NCBI RefSeq assembly: GCF_031432315.1
Contig: NZ_JAVKGO010000010.1
Span: forward strand, 1-64,000
Direction of reading: 5' to 3'
Source of the DNA: Serpentinicella sp031432315
GTDB lineage: Bacteria; Bacillota; Clostridia; Peptostreptococcales; Natronincolaceae
Length of the DNA stretch: 64,000 nucleotides
Positions 61,600 through 64,000 of the stretch are shown here, piece after piece. The translations under genes were made by a program, and so were the position numbers. Every line of letters begins with the position of its first letter. The first letter of the stretch is position 1. Below the pieces are notes generated by a model that was not told the origin of the DNA, made no database searches, and saw nothing but the letters and a program-made list of their open reading frames with translations.

Positions 61600-63279
61600 A
61601 TGTTTAAATCAGATATTGAAATTGCACAAGAATCTTCACTAAAGGACATTAGAGAAATTGCTAAAAAAATTGATTTGTCGGAAGAGGATATTGAGCTTTA
61701 TGGTAAATATAAAGCAAAAGTGGATTATAACATTTTAAACAAAAAGAAAAAAGAAGGTAAAAAAGCGAAACTTATTTTGACAACTGCTGTAAATCCTACA
61801 CCTGCTGGTGAAGGAAAAACAACGACAACCATTGGTGTATCAGATGCATTATCGAGGCTAGGTAAAAAGACAGCAGTAGCACTCCGTGAACCATCATTGG
61901 GACCTGTTTTCGGTGTTAAAGGCGGAGCAACAGGTGGGGGATATGCCCAAGTTGTTCCTATGGAAGATATAAATCTACACTTTACTGGAGATTTTCATGC
62001 CATAGGCGCAGCAAATAATCTTCTTGCTGCAATGATTGATAATCATATTCATCAAGGAAACGATTTAAATATTGATCCGCGAAGACTTACTTGGAAAAGA
62101 GCCGTTGACATGAACGACCGACAGTTAAGAGATATCGTTGTTGGACTGGGAGGCGCAAAAAACGGTGTTCCCCGTGAGGATGGTTTTGATATAACTGTTG
62201 CTTCAGAAGTGATGGCTGTTTTATGTTTAGCAAAAGATATACTAGATTTAAAAGAAAAATTAGGAAATATTATTATAGGATATACATATAATGATGAGCC
62301 AGTTACGGCAAAAGAATTAAAAGCTAACGGTGCTATGACAGCGTTACTTAAAGATGCCCTTAAACCAAATTTAGTACAGACATTAGAAGGAACACCTACA
62401 TTTGTTCATGGAGGACCATTTGCAAATATCGCACATGGGTGTAACTCTGTAACAGCTACAAAAATGGCAATGAATTTTGCAGATTATGTAGTAACTGAGG
62501 CAGGATTTGGTGCAGATTTAGGAGCAGAGAAGTTTATTGATATTAAGTGTAGAATGACTGGTTTAAAACCCGATGCTGTAATAATTGTAGCCACAGTAAG
62601 AGCGCTAAAATACAACGGTGGAGTTAGTAAAGAAGACCTAAATAATGAAAATTTAGAAGCACTACGTAATGGAATGCCAAACCTGTTAAAACATGTAGAA
62701 AACATTACAAAAGTATTTAAGTTACCTGCTGTTGTAGCAATAAATAAATTTCCTTTTGATAGTGAAGCTGAAATACAATTAGTAAAAGCAATGTGTGCTG
62801 AGCTAGGTGTAAAAGTAGCATTATCTGAGGTATGGGCTAAAGGTGGAGAAGGTGGAGAAGCAGTTGCCAAAGAAGTATTAGAATTGATAGAATCAAATGA
62901 CAGTGAAATGGAATTTGCTTATGATGTAAACGCATCAATAGAAGATAAGATTAAAATGATTGCAAGAAAAATATATGGTGCAGATGATGCGGCTTTTACT
63001 GCTGCAGCCAAAGCTGATATTGAAAAGATAAATAAACTAGGTTTAGGCCACTTACCTATTTGTATGGCAAAGACACAATCGTCATTAAGTGATAATCCGT
63101 CATTACTAGGCCGACCAGAAGGGTTTGATATTACCGTTAGACAGATTAGAGTGTCTGCTGGTGCTGGATTTATTGTTGCAATAACAGGGGATATAATGAC
63201 AATGCCAGGATTACCAAAGGAGCCAGCTGCAGAAAAGATAGATATCAATGAGAAGGGTGTAATTTCGGGTTTGTTTTAA
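61600..63279 (+). CDS. fhs: formate--tetrahydrofolate ligase
   Basis: ATP-dependent formation of 10-formyl-THF, part of one-carbon metabolism and of the methyl branch of the Wood-Ljungdahl pathway in acetogens. The 559-aa length is standard. The P-loop PAGEGKTTT is near residues 68-76, followed by REPSLGPVFGVKGGATGGGYAQV (quoted here as GPVFGVKGGATGGGY) and VTEAGFGADLGAEKF. The start at ATG 61600 follows AAGGGGGAA at 61584-61592. No other Wood-Ljungdahl genes are in the window, so acetogenesis is not implied. An oxidoreductase gene follows 25 bases later. Confidence 0.97.
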   Translation: MFKSDIEIAQESSLKDIREIAKKIDLSEEDIELYGKYKAKVDYNILNKKKKEGKKAKLILTTAVNPTPAGEGKTTTTIGVSDALSRLGKKTAVALREPSLGPVFGVKGGATGGGYAQVVPMEDINLHFTGDFHAIGAANNLLAAMIDNHIHQGNDLNIDPRRLTWKRAVDMNDRQLRDIVVGLGGAKNGVPREDGFDITVASEVMAVLCLAKDILDLKEKLGNIIIGYTYNDEPVTAKELKANGAMTALLKDALKPNLVQTLEGTPTFVHGGPFANIAHGCNSVTATKMAMNFADYVVTEAGFGADLGAEKFIDIKCRMTGLKPDAVIIVATVRALKYNGGVSKEDLNNENLEALRNGMPNLLKHVENITKVFKLPAVVAINKFPFDSEAEIQLVKAMCAELGVKVALSEVWAKGGEGGEAVAKEVLELIESNDSEMEFAYDVNASIEDKIKMIARKIYGADDAAFTAAAKADIEKINKLGLGHLPICMAKTQSSLSDNPSLLGRPEGFDITVRQIRVSAGAGFIVAITGDIMTMPGLPKEPAAEKIDINEKGVISGLF

Positions 63280-63304
63280 ACGAAGACAATATTAGGAGAT
63301 ATGT

Positions 63305-64000
63305 ATGGATAATAACTATAAATATGTGATTGTAGGAAATGGAATCGCCGGTCTTACAGCGGCTCAAGAAATACGAAAAAGGGATGAAGAATCAAAAATA
63401 TTAATGGTGACTAATGAAAATTATTTAACCTATTTTCGTGTTAAGTTATCCCATAACATTAGTAAATCTTTTGATGTAAAAGGTTTACTAATGTATAAAG
63501 ACCAATGGTATGAAGAGAAGAGGATAAAAGTTGTTTTAAATGAAAAGGTTGCTGAATTAAATATTGAACAAAAATACATTGTAATAAAGGGTAAGAAAGT
63601 TCGATATGAAAAATTATTACTGGCTACTGGAGCGAAAGCTTTTATACCTCCTATTGAGGGTAGAGATAAGACAGGGGTATTTTCTTTAAGAACAATTTCC
63701 GATTTATCACAGATTCAAAGTTATTTTGTAAATTGTGATAATATAACCGTTATAGGAGGCGGACTACTGGGTCTAGAAGCAGCTTGGGCTATTAAGGAAT
63801 TAGGAAAAGAAGTAAATGTGGTACAACAAGGACCTTTTTTATTACCAAGACAACTAGATGAACAGTTTGCAAAAGTGGTTGGAGAAATGCTCCAAGATAG
63901 AGGAATAAATTTTTACTACAATGCTGAAACAAAAGAGGTATTGGGTAATCATAAAGTGACAGGGTTGTTATTCGAAGATGGAAGAAAATTAGAAACAGGT
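63305..64000 (+). CDS. FAD/NAD(P)-dependent oxidoreductase, 3' end beyond the window
   Basis: The first 232 codons are present and open to the window edge. A disulfide-reductase-type fold is clear: the N-terminal FAD motif VGNGIAG (about residues 9-15), LLATGAKAFIPP, and the central NAD motif VIGGGLLGLEAA (about 152-163). The pattern fits the NADH:rubredoxin reductase/NirB-like group, which often protects anaerobes from oxygen, but the C-terminal part needed to decide is missing. Start ATG 63305 follows AGGAGAT at 63293-63299. It lies 25 bases after fhs and may share its transcript. Confidence 0.88.
   Translation, partial: MDNNYKYVIVGNGIAGLTAAQEIRKRDEESKILMVTNENYLTYFRVKLSHNISKSFDVKGLLMYKDQWYEEKRIKVVLNEKVAELNIEQKYIVIKGKKVRYEKLLLATGAKAFIPPIEGRDKTGVFSLRTISDLSQIQSYFVNCDNITVIGGGLLGLEAAWAIKELGKEVNVVQQGPFLLPRQLDEQFAKVVGEMLQDRGINFYYNAETKEVLGNHKVTGLLFEDGRKLETG

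Noticed and set aside
1..64000. CRISPR arrays, tRNA/rRNA genes, insertion sequences, prophage or integron parts
   Set aside because: I looked for regular direct repeats with spacers, CCA-ending cloverleafs, transposase or integrase motifs and terminal repeats, and saw none.

Overview
The window is AT-rich chromosomal DNA with clostridial codon use and strong AGGAGG-type ribosome binding sites. It points to an anaerobic, endospore-forming member of the Clostridia. Supporting markers are a small acid-soluble spore protein, ytxC, a DacF-like carboxypeptidase, hybrid cluster protein, formate-THF ligase, bacteriohemerythrin and four T-box leaders. The look is that of the Alkaliphilus/Natronincola group, but that placement is inference. 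I see no rRNA, tRNA, prophage, insertion sequence or CRISPR array. Almost all of the window is core genome.

Layout. 1-5.8 kb: a small membrane protein, hpt and a five-gene branched-chain amino acid ABC transporter (livHMGF plus a lipoprotein). 5.8-9 kb: dapH divergent from an M20 amidohydrolase that probably completes the acetyl-DAP lysine route, then a CPBP membrane protease. 9-10.8 kb: a spore SASP gene with an apparent +1 frameshift behind a sigma-G-like promoter, a cold shock gene, and hslO. 10.87-22.3 kb: one long operon, ilvN-ilvC-leuA-cimA-leuC-leuD-leuB-ilvD-ilvB, behind a T-box leader with an isoleucine specifier. CimA implies that isoleucine is made from pyruvate through citramalate. 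22.6-24.9 kb: hcp with a compact promoter/operator region, convergent with an Rrf2 regulator. 25-29 kb: ytxC (sigma-E-like promoter), a DUF445 protein and T-box-controlled thrS. 29-31.7 kb: a small unknown gene, an internally shortened CPBP protein and a compact FtsH. 31.7-33.1 kb: infC-rpmI-rplT behind an L20-type leader. 33.2-40.7 kb: ktrB-ktrA, an rRNA methyltransferase, yqzL, T-box-controlled pheS-pheT and zapA. 40.8-43.4 kb: a Mn/Zn-type ABC transporter. 43.6-47.6 kb: a U32-family protein and T-box-controlled tyrS. 47.7-53.2 kb: a chemoreceptor, a nitrilase-Nudix fusion, a tandem-HD phosphodiesterase and two small unknown genes. 53.3-58.4 kb: a MATE exporter, a D,D-carboxypeptidase, a PspC/LiaF-like pair, bacteriohemerythrin and a YbjQ protein. 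58.6-64 kb: an M16C peptidase, fhs, and the start of an FAD/NAD oxidoreductase cut by the window end.

The unifying theme is amino acid supply and its sensing: BCAA import, BCAA and lysine synthesis, and four tRNA-sensing leaders (Ile, Thr, Phe, Tyr). I did not find an obvious new multi-gene system. The points most worth a second look are the hcp control region, a T-box-terminator-like hairpin inside the ilv operon before ilvD, the nitrilase-Nudix fusion, the frameshifted SASP, a metal-binding lipoprotein with an altered ligand set, and several unannotated small proteins.
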